Source: Candidatus Chlorohelix allophototropha
GTDB lineage: Bacteria; Chloroflexota; Chloroflexia; Chloroheliales; Chloroheliaceae
Length of the DNA stretch: 64,000 nucleotides
Assembly (NCBI RefSeq): GCF_030389965.1
Contig: NZ_CP128399.1
Span: 558,001 to 622,000, forward strand
Reading direction: 5' to 3'
Both the position numbers and the translations under genes were made by a program. The notes beneath the pieces were generated by a model. It did no database searches. It saw only the letters and a list, made by a program, of their open reading frames with translations, and had not been told where the DNA came from. Below are positions 18,216 through 27,241 of the stretch, one piece after another. Within the stretch, counting starts at the first letter, position 1. Every line of letters starts with the position of its first letter.

Positions 18216-18250
18216 AAACATTTCATACAACTTTTCCTGCATAAAAACTA

Positions 18251-18277
18251 AAACGGGGTGTCAGATTCACCCCGTTT
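18251..18277 (-). terminator. Terminator of the secreted glycosidase gene
   Basis: AAACGGGGTG (18251-18260) pairs perfectly with CACCCCGTTT (18268-18277) around a 7-base loop, and on the minus strand a T-rich tail (TTTTAGTTTTT) follows. It lies about 25 bases after the stop codon at 18302. Confidence 0.85.
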
Positions 18278-18301
18278 GTACAAACTATTAAAAGTTTGGC
18301 A

Positions 18302-20764
18302 TTATTTGGTCAGAATTATTGCAGTGGTTGTGTAAGCCGGGAAAACATAGTTGAAGGCTGAACCGGATACCGCCAATGGCACAGGTTTTATGCTAGCCAA
18401 ACTGCCTGCCACATTCATCGCATCTACAGATACATCGTTAATAGTAGCGGTCGCATCTAGGCTGGCTTTGGTTATTTCGGTTGGATTCGCGCTCTTCATT
18501 TGGTAAACGCTGCCTGAACTTGCGTTGAACCCGGCTAGATTAATCGGTGCAGTAATATCCGAACCGGAGAGGTTGGTAACCATCAGTTTCAACTTGGAAG
18601 GGTCAGACGTATCACGCGAAGCCCAAATAGAGATATTTGCATTGTCGAAACTGCTCGATTCTACTATCTTATCTCCGAAATAGTTGGCGTACATCAGATA
18701 AGCGTAGTAAGCGGGGCTTACATTGATAATCGTAGTGCCATTCACTTTGTCTGGATATATTATCGAATAAGATTGGGTAGCATATCCCTCCCAACGAGTG
18801 GCAAAATTAACGCCGTTATAGTTCATTCGCCCTAACACATCGGCTGTCCACAAAGCGTTGAGGAAATTCCCATTCATTGGATTATCGAAATTACAAGCAT
18901 CAAAGTTATATTCAGTTACTCCCTGTGGGATTGTGCCTTTGGTTAACTCTTTTGTAATACGTGGCGGGAAAATATCTGCTTGCTTTCTGGAGTATGTATT
19001 GCGCCAAGAGTTATCGGCTATATTCGACCAAGTGTAACGTGTTAAGTCTGCAGGGTCATTGCTGTTGCATGCCTGATACCAATGGTATGACACTGCTTGT
19101 ATTTTCGCCCCTTTGGGGCTGGTTACCGCAAAAGGTTTGGTCAAATATTCAGATAGACTTGTTATAGTGTCACTGTAGTTCTGGCGAGTAGCTTCATACG
19201 GCGAGGCTACGCCGGAAGCAATTACTTGGATAGAAGGGTCTACCGCCAGCATCGCGTCTAAGTAAGCGCTGACATCATTTGCGTATTCGTCAGGAGTCGG
19301 TCCATTCTTTGCTGCATCAAGCTCATTGCCCAATTCCCAGTATTTAAATCCGTAGTTGTGTTCCACATTGGTGTACTTAACCATGTCAGCCCACATAGCC
19401 GGATTGCTGGTAAAAATGTTTACTTCAATCATAACATCTGCGCCCACAGCCTTTGCCAGTGTGGCAACACTATCGATTTCTTCGGGGTTGTACTGGAAAT
19501 AGTATGGTCCGGTTTTTCCATCGGGCCAACCTATGTTGGGGTCTCGCACTTGGTTGCGATCCCAGCCTACGGAATTACTCCAGTTACCACCAGCGTAGCG
19601 GATAAGCCCAACATTGGCAGCTTTAAGCGCTTGCACTAGCCCCGGCACTTCACTGGGATAGGGTTTGCCCCAGCTATGTTCCCAGTTTACGAAGTTTACG
19701 CCCAACATCTTGTTGGAAAAGGTGTTTTTATCTACCCCGAAATTAACGTTTAACGCTTTACCCGCCGGGACTGCCCGCGTTGGCTGGGGTGTGGCAGCCG
19801 CAGTAGTGGTTGGAACGGTAGTAGCAGGAGGAGTGATAATGGGGCTGTTGTTGAGAGTGTAGCGCCATTTATAATAGTGTTGTCCTACGTTCCCCATCTC
19901 CACTTTAAACCCTACCGGATTGCTGGGAGTGTAGGTCAATACCCTGCGCTCAAATAATTGCACCAATACCATTCTGTCACTACCTGCTACCTGTGTCGAA
20001 ATCCAAAAAGGTTCGCTTATCGGGCGACCTAGCACGTAAGTTGGATTCCCATAGAAAATAGAACTGTTCAGATATGAGTTACCGTTCCACACTTTTCCGG
20101 TGTTTTTGCCGTAATCCACAAAAACATCGGCAATATTATGCTGTGTAACGTCATCATAGCCGCTGCTACTGTGGGTTTCCGGTGGATTAATGCTGCTAAT
20201 ATTTCCGGCTTTATCAATACTGGCAGTTATGATACTACTGTTTGAAGAGGGCTTGCCGTTTTGGTTTCCAAAAATAGTTACTACATTTCTAAAACTGGCG
20301 TAAGTCGGCGCATTAGGGTTAGCGTTACCATCGTTGGGATCACCCGCAACCTGCACGGTGCTAGGGGGGAGTTGGGTAAAGGTTTCATCCCCATCTTGGC
20401 GCAACCCGGTAACCAATTCTTTGACCAGCAACCCGGTAGTTACATAGAATAGGTCGTTCTTGTTACCTGCCGGATTATTGATTTCCATGCGGGCTTTTTC
20501 GAAATAAGCCACTTTACGGACGGTGCCATTATATGACTCGCCTGAAATAGATTCGGCACCTACAACTACTGGTCCCCAAGTATAGCCGCGCCCTGCTGCG
20601 GCTTGTTCAAATACGGCTTTATCCAAACCGTTCCAAGTTTTTTCAAAAGCGGGATCGGTGAAAGATAGAGTAGCTGAAGCAGGTTTCCACAAAATCAAGC
20701 CCACTCCTAGCGCAATAACCACAAATCCTAGCCCAAATACCCCCGGTATTATCAGTTTTTTCAT
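18302..20764 (-). CDS. Secreted GH-A-clan glycosidase with N-terminal Chloroflexota module
   Basis: I start at the ATG at 20764 (MKKLIIPGVFGLG...), which has AGGAG four bases upstream; an in-frame ATG 45 bases further up lacks one. The protein is 820 residues with an N-terminal signal/anchor helix. About residues 40-302 form a module ending VEMGNVGQHYYKWRY that recurs at the C-terminus of the M28 peptidase at 59630. A Thr/Pro linker follows (about 305-335). The catalytic TIM barrel (about 340-700) carries the acid/base Glu in YWELGNELD and the nucleophile Glu in VTEYNFDACN, the clan GH-A pattern closest to GH44/GH51/GH39-type enzymes. A C-terminal beta domain of about 120 residues ends the protein. 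The likely substrate is a beta-glucan, xylan or arabinan; this cannot be settled here. Confidence 0.78.
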   Translation of the reverse strand: MKKLIIPGVFGLGFVVIALGVGLILWKPASATLSFTDPAFEKTWNGLDKAVFEQAAAGRGYTWGPVVVGAESISGESYNGTVRKVAYFEKARMEINNPAGNKNDLFYVTTGLLVKELVTGLRQDGDETFTQLPPSTVQVAGDPNDGNANPNAPTYASFRNVVTIFGNQNGKPSSNSSIITASIDKAGNISSINPPETHSSSGYDDVTQHNIADVFVDYGKNTGKVWNGNSYLNSSIFYGNPTYVLGRPISEPFWISTQVAGSDRMVLVQLFERRVLTYTPSNPVGFKVEMGNVGQHYYKWRYTLNNSPIITPPATTVPTTTAAATPQPTRAVPAGKALNVNFGVDKNTFSNKMLGVNFVNWEHSWGKPYPSEVPGLVQALKAANVGLIRYAGGNWSNSVGWDRNQVRDPNIGWPDGKTGPYYFQYNPEEIDSVATLAKAVGADVMIEVNIFTSNPAMWADMVKYTNVEHNYGFKYWELGNELDAAKNGPTPDEYANDVSAYLDAMLAVDPSIQVIASGVASPYEATRQNYSDTITSLSEYLTKPFAVTSPKGAKIQAVSYHWYQACNSNDPADLTRYTWSNIADNSWRNTYSRKQADIFPPRITKELTKGTIPQGVTEYNFDACNFDNPMNGNFLNALWTADVLGRMNYNGVNFATRWEGYATQSYSIIYPDKVNGTTIINVSPAYYAYLMYANYFGDKIVESSSFDNANISIWASRDTSDPSKLKLMVTNLSGSDITAPINLAGFNASSGSVYQMKSANPTEITKASLDATATINDVSVDAMNVAGSLASIKPVPLAVSGSAFNYVFPAYTTTAIILTK

Positions 20765-20890
20765 TTTGCTCCTGTAGTATTCCAAAGTTAAATACTCATT
20801 TCTATTCAAGTATTTCCCGCACTAGACATGGTAATAAACGCAGGTTACAAATGAATTAATGCCGGGCGGTTTAGACCTGTTACTATCTTC

Positions 20891-21592
20891 CTATTTTTTC
20901 CTATTTGAAATATGCTCACTGAAAAATGCAAGGGTACGTTGCCAAGCATCTTTGGCGGCTTCCGGGTTGTAATTGCTCCATGTGTCGTTAAAGAAAGCGT
21001 GATTGGCATCCTCATATACCTTCACATCATGCGGTATGCCAAACTCTTTCAATTTTTTTTCAAGTTTCAAGCCCTGTTTGGCGAAAAACTGATCTTTGCT
21101 ACCATAACTTGCCATCACCGGGCAAGCTTGTGCTACCGAATCCAACGGACGTGGGTTCATACCGTAGAAGGCGCTTACCGCCTTTAGTTGCTTGCTACTA
21201 ACGGCGAAAGCTAGCGCATAGCCCCCACCCATGCAAAAACCGATAACTCCTAATTTTTCGGGGCTAACACCGGGTAGGTTTTTGAGCCAATTTGCTGCTT
21301 CATCCAGTGCACCCATATGGGCAGTTTTACGCGCGCTAATAATCATCCCTGCTACCGTTTTGAAAATGCAGAGTTGCCGTACATTCTCTTTAGAGTACAA
21401 ATCAACTGCCAGCGCAACATATCCCTCACGGGCAAAGCGCCGGGCAATATCACGAATGTTTTCATTCAAGCCGAAAATCTCATGAATAATCAAAACACTG
21501 GGTAGGTTTTCGCCGCTTTTTGGGTGCGCCAGATAAGCCGCATAAACTCCAGCTTTTACCTCTTCAGTAATCAGTTCTTCCTGTTCGTGCAT
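20891..21592 (-). CDS. Dienelactone hydrolase family protein
   Basis: A 233-residue alpha/beta hydrolase of the DLH family. The nucleophile elbow is GFCMGGGYALAF (Cys near 121), the acid is the Asp of YGSKDQFF (near 170) and the His is in EDANHAFFND (near 201), giving the Cys-Asp-His triad typical of DLH rather than Ser-Asp-His. HEIFGLNENIRDIARRFA near residue 36 is the usual N-terminal family block. True dienelactone hydrolase activity belongs to chlorocatechol degradation, but most genomic homologues are uncharacterised carboxylesterases, and no catechol-pathway gene is near. It is transcribed divergently from the ABC-F gene across 157 bases. Confidence 0.85.
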   Translation of the reverse strand: MHEQEELITEEVKAGVYAAYLAHPKSGENLPSVLIIHEIFGLNENIRDIARRFAREGYVALAVDLYSKENVRQLCIFKTVAGMIISARKTAHMGALDEAANWLKNLPGVSPEKLGVIGFCMGGGYALAFAVSSKQLKAVSAFYGMNPRPLDSVAQACPVMASYGSKDQFFAKQGLKLEKKLKEFGIPHDVKVYEDANHAFFNDTWSNYNPEAAKDAWQRTLAFFSEHISNRKK

Positions 21593-21749
21593 ACAGTTTG
21601 CCTCTATATTGAACTAAAATTGTCAAAAGTTAGTTGTTGATTATTGTACCAGAGATAAGAAGTAGTGTTGAAATAGTATGAGCTAAATATAACCAGCCTC
21701 AATTGTGCTATACTTATGGTCGGTTGAAGAATAAAACAGAATTCAGAAT

Positions 21750-23660
21750 ATGTCAGTATTAAACGCATACAAACTTAGCAAATCCTACAATATTTATCCT
21801 GTCTTTAAAGACGTCACCTTTCAGGTTAACGAGGGCGAGAAAGTCGCGCTGGTTGGGGTGAACGGCGCAGGAAAAAGCACCCTTCTGCATATCATTGCCG
21901 GGCAGGAAAGTGCGGATTCCGGGGAGATCGTGACCCGGCGCGGGTTTCGCATTGCCTATCTTCCCCAAGAGGCCACCTTTGAAAGCGAAAAGACTCTATA
22001 TGCCGAAATGCTGGAGTCTTTTGACTCTTTGCGTGCCGATCAGTTAGAGATAGCCAGCCTCGAAGAGCAGATGACTGCCAGTACCGAACATAGCGGAGAG
22101 CAATGGGAAGTTCTGCTGGAGCGCTATGGTGAATTGACGCATCGCTTTGAAATGGGCGGTGGTTACGATTATGAGGTACAGATTGAGCAGGTGCTAACCG
22201 GGCTGAATTTCCCGCGTCCGATGTGGCAACAAGCTGCCACTCGTTTCAGCGGTGGACAAAAAACCCGGGCAGCGTTGGCAAAAGCGCTACTCTCTACCCC
22301 CGATTTACTACTGCTGGATGAGCCTACTAACCATCTCGACCTTAAAACGTTGGAATGGCTGGAAAACTTCCTTTCTAGCTGGAACGGCACGCTCATTGTA
22401 ATCAGCCACGACCGCTATTTTCTGGATAGGGTAGTCACGCGGGTATTAGACCTAAGCTTCGGAGTGGTTGAAGATTATCCCGGTAATTATAGCAAGTACC
22501 TTTCCTTGCGCGCCGACCGCATAGAACGGCGAGTGGCGGAATACGAGGCGCAGCAAGAGCATATTGCTAAAACCGAAGATTTTATCCGGCGCTACAAAGC
22601 CGGGCAGCGTTACCGACAAGCACGTGGGCGGCAAAAGCAATTGGATCGTTTGGCTCGATTAGCGCGTCCCAAAGAGCGAGACAAGTTGCATATTGCCTTG
22701 CAAACCGAGTTGCGCAGTGGACGTTTGGTGATGGCAACCGAAGAGCTTGAAATCGGTTATCGAGATAAGCAAGGCGCACATTCGCTGTTCAAAGCTCCAG
22801 ACCTTGAGGTGCAAAGAGCGGAACGCATCGCTATTATCGGTTCTAACGGTAGCGGAAAAACCACTTTTCTGAAGAATATTATGGGTGAGACAACCCCGCT
22901 TAACGGGTTGGTGGAACTGGGAACTAACGTGCGGGTGGGCTATTACGCCCAATCGCACGAAGGCTTGAATTTCAAAAATACGGTGCTGGAAGAAATACTT
23001 TGGGCAGCGCCGATGAGTGAAGGCGAAGCACGAAATTATCTAGGGCGCTTTCTGTTCAGCGGTGATGACGTATTCAAGAAGGTTTCTTCTCTGTCGGGCG
23101 GTGAGCGCAGTCGGGTATCGTTGGCAAAATTAACGCTGACCAAAGCTAATTTCCTGATTCTTGATGAGCCAACCAACCATTTGGACATTAATGCGCGTGA
23201 GGCTCTAGAAGAGCTTTTGAGCGAATACAATGGCACGATCTTATTTGTTTCTCACGACCGTTACTTTATTGATGCGTTGGCAACTCAGGTTTGGGCTATT
23301 GAGGAAGGTGAACTCAACTCGTATCTGGGCAATTACAGCGATTTCCAAGAATGGAAAGCTCGCAAACGCGCGGAACTAGAAAATAAACGAGAGCAGCCAA
23401 AAGTGGTAAAAACCGTAACTCCTGCTCAAAACGGCAAATCTTCTAGTGATAAAGAAGAGCGGCAACGCCTACGCAAAGTCACAGAATTAGAAGAGTCGAT
23501 AGCAAAACTGGAAAAACGGCTTAATGAAATCAGCGAGGAATTGACCACTGCCAGTTCTCGCCAAGATTTAGAGGCAATTTCGCGGCTGAGTAAGGAATAC
23601 GAAACTGCCAGCGCGGAGCTTGATCGTCTTTTCAAAGAATGGGGCGTATTGGCAGGCTGA
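21750..23660 (+). CDS. ABC-F family ATPase
   Basis: A soluble 636-residue protein with two ABC ATPase domains and no membrane segments. Domain 1 has Walker A GVNGAGKST (about 36), signature FSGGQKTRAALAKALL and Walker B LLLDEPTNHLD. Domain 2 has GSNGSGKTT (about 366), LSGGERSRVSLAKL and LILDEPTNHLD. The linker between them (about 240-320) is Arg/Lys-rich, and a C-terminal coiled coil (about 565-630) completes the Uup/YdiF-like layout. ABC-F proteins bind the ribosomal E site and relieve stalled translation; some confer antibiotic resistance. Nothing here marks a resistance subtype. The next gene follows after 37 bases, so co-transcription is likely. Confidence 0.93.
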   Translation: MSVLNAYKLSKSYNIYPVFKDVTFQVNEGEKVALVGVNGAGKSTLLHIIAGQESADSGEIVTRRGFRIAYLPQEATFESEKTLYAEMLESFDSLRADQLEIASLEEQMTASTEHSGEQWEVLLERYGELTHRFEMGGGYDYEVQIEQVLTGLNFPRPMWQQAATRFSGGQKTRAALAKALLSTPDLLLLDEPTNHLDLKTLEWLENFLSSWNGTLIVISHDRYFLDRVVTRVLDLSFGVVEDYPGNYSKYLSLRADRIERRVAEYEAQQEHIAKTEDFIRRYKAGQRYRQARGRQKQLDRLARLARPKERDKLHIALQTELRSGRLVMATEELEIGYRDKQGAHSLFKAPDLEVQRAERIAIIGSNGSGKTTFLKNIMGETTPLNGLVELGTNVRVGYYAQSHEGLNFKNTVLEEILWAAPMSEGEARNYLGRFLFSGDDVFKKVSSLSGGERSRVSLAKLTLTKANFLILDEPTNHLDINAREALEELLSEYNGTILFVSHDRYFIDALATQVWAIEEGELNSYLGNYSDFQEWKARKRAELENKREQPKVVKTVTPAQNGKSSSDKEERQRLRKVTELEESIAKLEKRLNEISEELTTASSRQDLEAISRLSKEYETASAELDRLFKEWGVLAG

Positions 23661-23697
23661 ATTACAAATAAACTGAATAAGGGGGAACCTATTAAAA

Positions 23698-24702
23698 ATG
23701 GCTTACCAGTTTGTATTATTCGATCGCAGCGAGGGTGTCGGGTTAGTGACTTTGAATCGCCCCGAACAGCTTAACGCCTTTACGCTCCAGATGCTGGAAG
23801 AGCTACTTAATGTGTTCAAAGGAATGGAACGCGACCCGGAAGTGCGCGCGATTATCCTCACAGGTGCAGGCAAGGCTTTTTGCGGCGGCGAGGATTTCAA
23901 GGCACGCGCCCAACAAGAAACGCAAGCGTTTGAATCTGCTCCTGCCCCTGTAGCTCCTCCCGCTTATTCCTATAATCCCCAACCAATAGTGCCTCCTTTG
24001 CCGGTAACGAATCCCGATTACACGCCGCTAAATCCGGGACCTCCACCGTCTTTTCAGCGCAGTGAGCCGCAAGACCCCTTTGCTCCTGTTTACAGCCAGA
24101 ATCCTGCTCCAAAAGCTCCTGAAACTGCGGTTTCAACCCGTCCGAATTCAATGCATGATTTGATTCGCCGTTCTTATTCGCCGCTTTTACTACAAATCCG
24201 GCGCATCCGTAAGCCTGTAATCGCGGCGATTAATGGTGTGGCAGCCGGAACCGGTTTTGGTTTGGCATTAGCTTGCGATGTGCGCTATGCCAGCGATAAC
24301 GCCCGTTTTCTGGAGGTTTCCACGCGCGTGGGTTTAATGCCCGGTGGGGGGTTAGCCTATCTCTTGCCGCGTCTTATCGGTACTAGTCGCGCGATGGAAC
24401 TAGCTTTTGCAGGGGAAGAAATGACCGCAGGAGAGGCGCGCGATTTGGGATTAGTCAGTAAAGTAGTTACGCCCGAATCCTTGCTGGATGAAGCCCGTAA
24501 GTTGGCTTTGCGCCTTGCCAAAGGCCCGACTCGTTCGATTGGGCTGACAAAAGCCCTTATGAATGAGTCCTCACAACTGAGCTTTGAACAGGCGCTTAAC
24601 ATGGAAGCGCAATTGATGGAAGAATCATCTCGAACGCAGGATTACAGGGAAGGTTTAAAAGCATTTTTGGAAAAACGTGCGCCCAACTTCAAAGGAAGCT
24701 AA
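23698..24702 (+). CDS. Enoyl-CoA hydratase/isomerase with a proline-rich insertion
   Basis: A 334-residue crotonase-family protein. The N-terminal part (VGLVTLNRPEQLNAFT, then ILTGAGKAFCGGEDFK) supplies the first oxyanion-hole strand, and the second is INGVAAGTGFGLALACDVRYAS. GLMPGGGLAYLLPRLIG and LTGxxxTAxEA-like AGEEMTAGEARDLGLV follow as usual. Between them, residues about 76-150 form an extra stretch of some 75 residues very rich in Pro, Ala, Ser and Gln, predicted disordered. Ordinary crotonases are about 260 residues, so this insert accounts for the extra length. The reaction could be hydration, isomerisation or another crotonase reaction; PaaG-like relatives are closest by eye. A good terminator follows at 24726. 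Confidence 0.85.
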   Translation: MAYQFVLFDRSEGVGLVTLNRPEQLNAFTLQMLEELLNVFKGMERDPEVRAIILTGAGKAFCGGEDFKARAQQETQAFESAPAPVAPPAYSYNPQPIVPPLPVTNPDYTPLNPGPPPSFQRSEPQDPFAPVYSQNPAPKAPETAVSTRPNSMHDLIRRSYSPLLLQIRRIRKPVIAAINGVAAGTGFGLALACDVRYASDNARFLEVSTRVGLMPGGGLAYLLPRLIGTSRAMELAFAGEEMTAGEARDLGLVSKVVTPESLLDEARKLALRLAKGPTRSIGLTKALMNESSQLSFEQALNMEAQLMEESSRTQDYREGLKAFLEKRAPNFKGS

Positions 24703-24725
24703 CCTGCCCAAATAGAAACAACACG

Positions 24726-24761
24726 CCCCTTCTGCCGTATATTCTGGTAGTAGGGGTTTTT
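24726..24761 (+). terminator. Terminator after the crotonase gene
   Basis: CCCCTTCTGCC (24726-24736) pairs with GGTAGTAGGGG (24746-24756) with one mismatch, followed by T5. The rest of the gap to 24945 is AT-rich and holds the undefined promoter of the next operon. Confidence 0.75.
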
Positions 24762-24945
24762 AAATTATTGTAGTTGTTACAAACATTTTATGTGTAAAAG
24801 TTAATATCACTACAGTTATACCTATAATTTATACGTCAAATACCTTAATATGGTTAAATAACTATAGGTAATTGTGCGCTGTTAGGTGTTATAATTTGAG
24901 CTATAATTTTATTAATGTGCTGGTTATCCAGAAACGTGCGAAAGA

Positions 24946-25659
24946 ATGTCAAATATCAATCAAGATACAAGAATAAAGGTACTGCTGGTGGAAGACCATG
25001 CGGTGGTACGTGAAGGTACTGCCGAATTGCTCAACCGCCAACCAGACATGACCGTTGTAGGTGAAGCAGGTGACGGACAAACAGCCGTCGAAATGGCGTT
25101 ACGGCTGTTACCCAATGTGGTATTGATGGATGTAGGTTTACCTGTGCTGGATGGAATTGCCGCTACTCGCCAGATCAAGGCGCAACGTCCTACAATTGCT
25201 ATCCTAGCTCTTACCGCACATGATGAAGACCAGTATGTATTTGCTCTTCTGGAAGCGGGTGCGGCAGGTTACTTGCTCAAGACCGTACGAAGCCATGAGT
25301 TGGTGGAAGCAGTTAGGGCGGTGAATCGGGGCGAGGCGGTTTTACACCCTACGGTGGCGAAAAAAGTATTAGGACGCTTTGCAATCAAAAACCAACCGGG
25401 GTCACTAGGCAAATCCGAACCCAACCAACCAACCGAGCATTTGACCGAACGTGAACTGGAAGTTTTAAAGCTGGCGGGGCGAGGCTTGTCCAATAAAGAA
25501 ATAGCCGATAGATTGGTTTTAAGCCCGCGTACAGTCCAAGCGCATTTTGCCAATATTTTCGACAAACTGGAAGTTGGCTCACGTACCGAAGCAGTTTTAC
25601 AAGGTTTGAAAAGGCGTATATTAAGTCTGTCCGACCTTGATTTGGAAGAGGGAGAGTAG
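24946..25659 (+). CDS. NarL/FixJ-family response regulator
   Basis: A 237-residue regulator. The receiver domain has VEDHAVVREG, the phospho-acceptor Asp in VLMDVGLPVLDG (about 62) and the conserved Lys of LLKTVRSHELVEAV (about 112). A linker rich in Pro and Asn leads to a LuxR-type helix-turn-helix (about 165-225) with LTERELEVLKLAGRGLSNKEIA and LSPRTVQAHFANIFDKL. The sensor kinase starts 5 bases after its stop, so both are translated from one message. Targets are not apparent: the next features are a tRNA and acnA, and regulation of acnA would only be a guess. Confidence 0.94.
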   Translation: MSNINQDTRIKVLLVEDHAVVREGTAELLNRQPDMTVVGEAGDGQTAVEMALRLLPNVVLMDVGLPVLDGIAATRQIKAQRPTIAILALTAHDEDQYVFALLEAGAAGYLLKTVRSHELVEAVRAVNRGEAVLHPTVAKKVLGRFAIKNQPGSLGKSEPNQPTEHLTERELEVLKLAGRGLSNKEIADRLVLSPRTVQAHFANIFDKLEVGSRTEAVLQGLKRRILSLSDLDLEEGE

Positions 25660-25664
25660 TACCT

Positions 25665-26894
25665 ATGTTGAGTATAGATCGGGATAATCGAGATCGCAAA
25701 GCAGCCCAATTGCGAGCGGTTATGCAAGTCAGCCGGAAAATTAATACCACCCTCGATCTCGAACAACTGCTGATAGAAACGGTTGATTTAATAAAAAAGA
25801 CCTTTGATTTCGATGTAGTGTCAGTATATTTGCTAGATCAGTACGACCGCAATTACATTTTTCATACTGCTTGTTCTGAGGCAGATCGGGCTAATAATAA
25901 TATCTGCCTACATGCCAAGCGTATGCATATCAGCCAAGGTATGGTCGGCTGGGTGGTGCGCAATGAGCAGACCCGTCTGGCGAACGATGTGAGCCGCGAC
26001 CCCTATTATATTCATTGCATTGATACTCAGGCTGAACTGGATATGCCCCTTAAAGTCAACGATCGCTGTATCGGGGTTTTGAATATCGAACAACCTCATA
26101 TTGATGCGTTTGACCCAGAAGATGTGCCTGTGCTGGAAATTCTGGCAGAGCAGATTGCTACCGCCATTGATAACGCCCGTTTGCACGCCCGCGCTCGCGA
26201 AGCAGCAGTGGCAGAGGAACGTAATCGCCTCGCTCGTGAACTGCACGATGATACGGTACAGGGCTTGATAGGGCTTGGGCGGCAGATTGACCTGTTACGG
26301 TGTGATCTGACCGATACCCTGAAGCCTTTATCAAGTAGCAATGAAATGGGTGATGAGAACCCGCTACCTCCTAATATTGAGAAACGACTTAATCGTTTAC
26401 AGGATAGTTTAGAAGCCACTATCAGCAATCTGCGCTTATTGAGCCGCGACTTACAACCGAAGATTTTGAGCGATTTGGGTTTGATTGCAGCGTTAGAGGG
26501 TTTGGCGGGGGACATTTCACGCCATTCCGGGGTAAAGGTAAAAACTACTCTTAACGAGGATGTTGCTGGTATACTTAATCCACCCCAAGAATTAAATCTT
26601 TACCGAGTAGCCCAAGAAGCGCTATACAATATTGTGAAGCATTCAAAAGCGCAAAACGCATGCATCAAACTTACTCTGTTGGAAGATTCTATCCGGTTGG
26701 TAATTTCGGATGATGGCTGTGGTTTCGCAATTCCAGAAGATATAAACCGATTGGCAATTGGTGGTGGTTTAGGGGTTATCAACATGCGACAACGCGCCCG
26801 TGAATCCGGTGGTCATCTCAAGATTGAGAGCAAACCGGGACAGGGTACGGTACTTGATTTACAAATTTCACTGAGCAATCCCCAAAATAAATAG
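25665..26894 (+). CDS. Soluble GAF-domain NarX/DegS-type histidine kinase
   Basis: A 409-residue kinase without membrane helices. A GAF domain spans about 25-170 (ending AEQIATAIDNARLHA). The HisKA_3 dimerisation helix has the phospho-accepting His194 in RLARELHDDTVQGL. The HATPase_c domain has LYRVAQEALYNIVKHSKA (N box), SDDGCGF (G1) and GGGLGVINMRQRA (G2). The GAF domain has four Cys residues (70, 81, 118, 135), which could bind a metal or respond to redox, but their spacing matches no motif I can name. It is paired with the NarL-type regulator directly upstream. The signal is presumably cytoplasmic. Confidence 0.93.
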   Translation: MLSIDRDNRDRKAAQLRAVMQVSRKINTTLDLEQLLIETVDLIKKTFDFDVVSVYLLDQYDRNYIFHTACSEADRANNNICLHAKRMHISQGMVGWVVRNEQTRLANDVSRDPYYIHCIDTQAELDMPLKVNDRCIGVLNIEQPHIDAFDPEDVPVLEILAEQIATAIDNARLHARAREAAVAEERNRLARELHDDTVQGLIGLGRQIDLLRCDLTDTLKPLSSSNEMGDENPLPPNIEKRLNRLQDSLEATISNLRLLSRDLQPKILSDLGLIAALEGLAGDISRHSGVKVKTTLNEDVAGILNPPQELNLYRVAQEALYNIVKHSKAQNACIKLTLLEDSIRLVISDDGCGFAIPEDINRLAIGGGLGVINMRQRARESGGHLKIESKPGQGTVLDLQISLSNPQNK

Positions 26895-26898
26895 CAAC

Positions 26899-26927
26899 TT
26901 GAGATTATCGCCTAGATATGCTAATAT
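26899..26927 (+). promoter_or_regulatory. Promoter of tRNA-Leu
   Basis: TTGAGA (26899-26904) and TAATAT (26922-26927) are 17 bases apart, placing the start about 5 bases before the mature tRNA. Confidence 0.6.
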
Positions 26928-26938
26928 TTAGCGGTCTT

Positions 26939-27020
26939 GGGGAAATGTTGGAATTGGCAGACAAGCATGACTTAGGATCATGTGCCGAAAGGCGTGAGGG
27001 TTCGAGTCCCTCTTTCCCCA
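26939..27020 (+). tRNA. tRNA-Leu (anticodon UAG)
   Basis: A class II tRNA of 82 bases. Acceptor GGGGAAA (26939-26945) pairs with TTTCCCC (27013-27019), with discriminator A at 27020. The anticodon stem CATGA/TCATG encloses CTTAGGA, giving UAG, which reads CUN leucine codons. A long variable arm (GCC GAAA GGC) and a T arm (GAGGG, TTCGAGT, CCCTC) are present. The 3' CCA is not encoded. It stands alone between a promoter and a strong terminator. Confidence 0.96.
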
Positions 27021-27033
27021 TAATAGATAAGTT

Positions 27034-27058
27034 AAGGGCGTTCCGAACGTCCTTTTTT
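27034..27058 (+). terminator. Terminator of the tRNA-Leu transcript
   Basis: AAGGGCGTT (27034-27042) pairs with AACGTCCTT (27046-27054) around a 3-base loop, and a T tract follows. The remaining 180 bases before acnA are AT-rich and hold its promoter, which I could not place firmly. Confidence 0.88.
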
Positions 27059-27241
27059 TATTTTATGGTTTCCCTTTGAACTCAAAATGACCTACCAAAA
27101 CCTCACTATATCATCATCATATTATATTTCAATGATTTAACGGACTGAAATGGCTACAAGTCCGAGGCAATTATTGTAATATGTACTTGTACGAGTATAG
27201 TTCAATGATGAAACAATATATGACCGAGAGAGACAAGGAAA

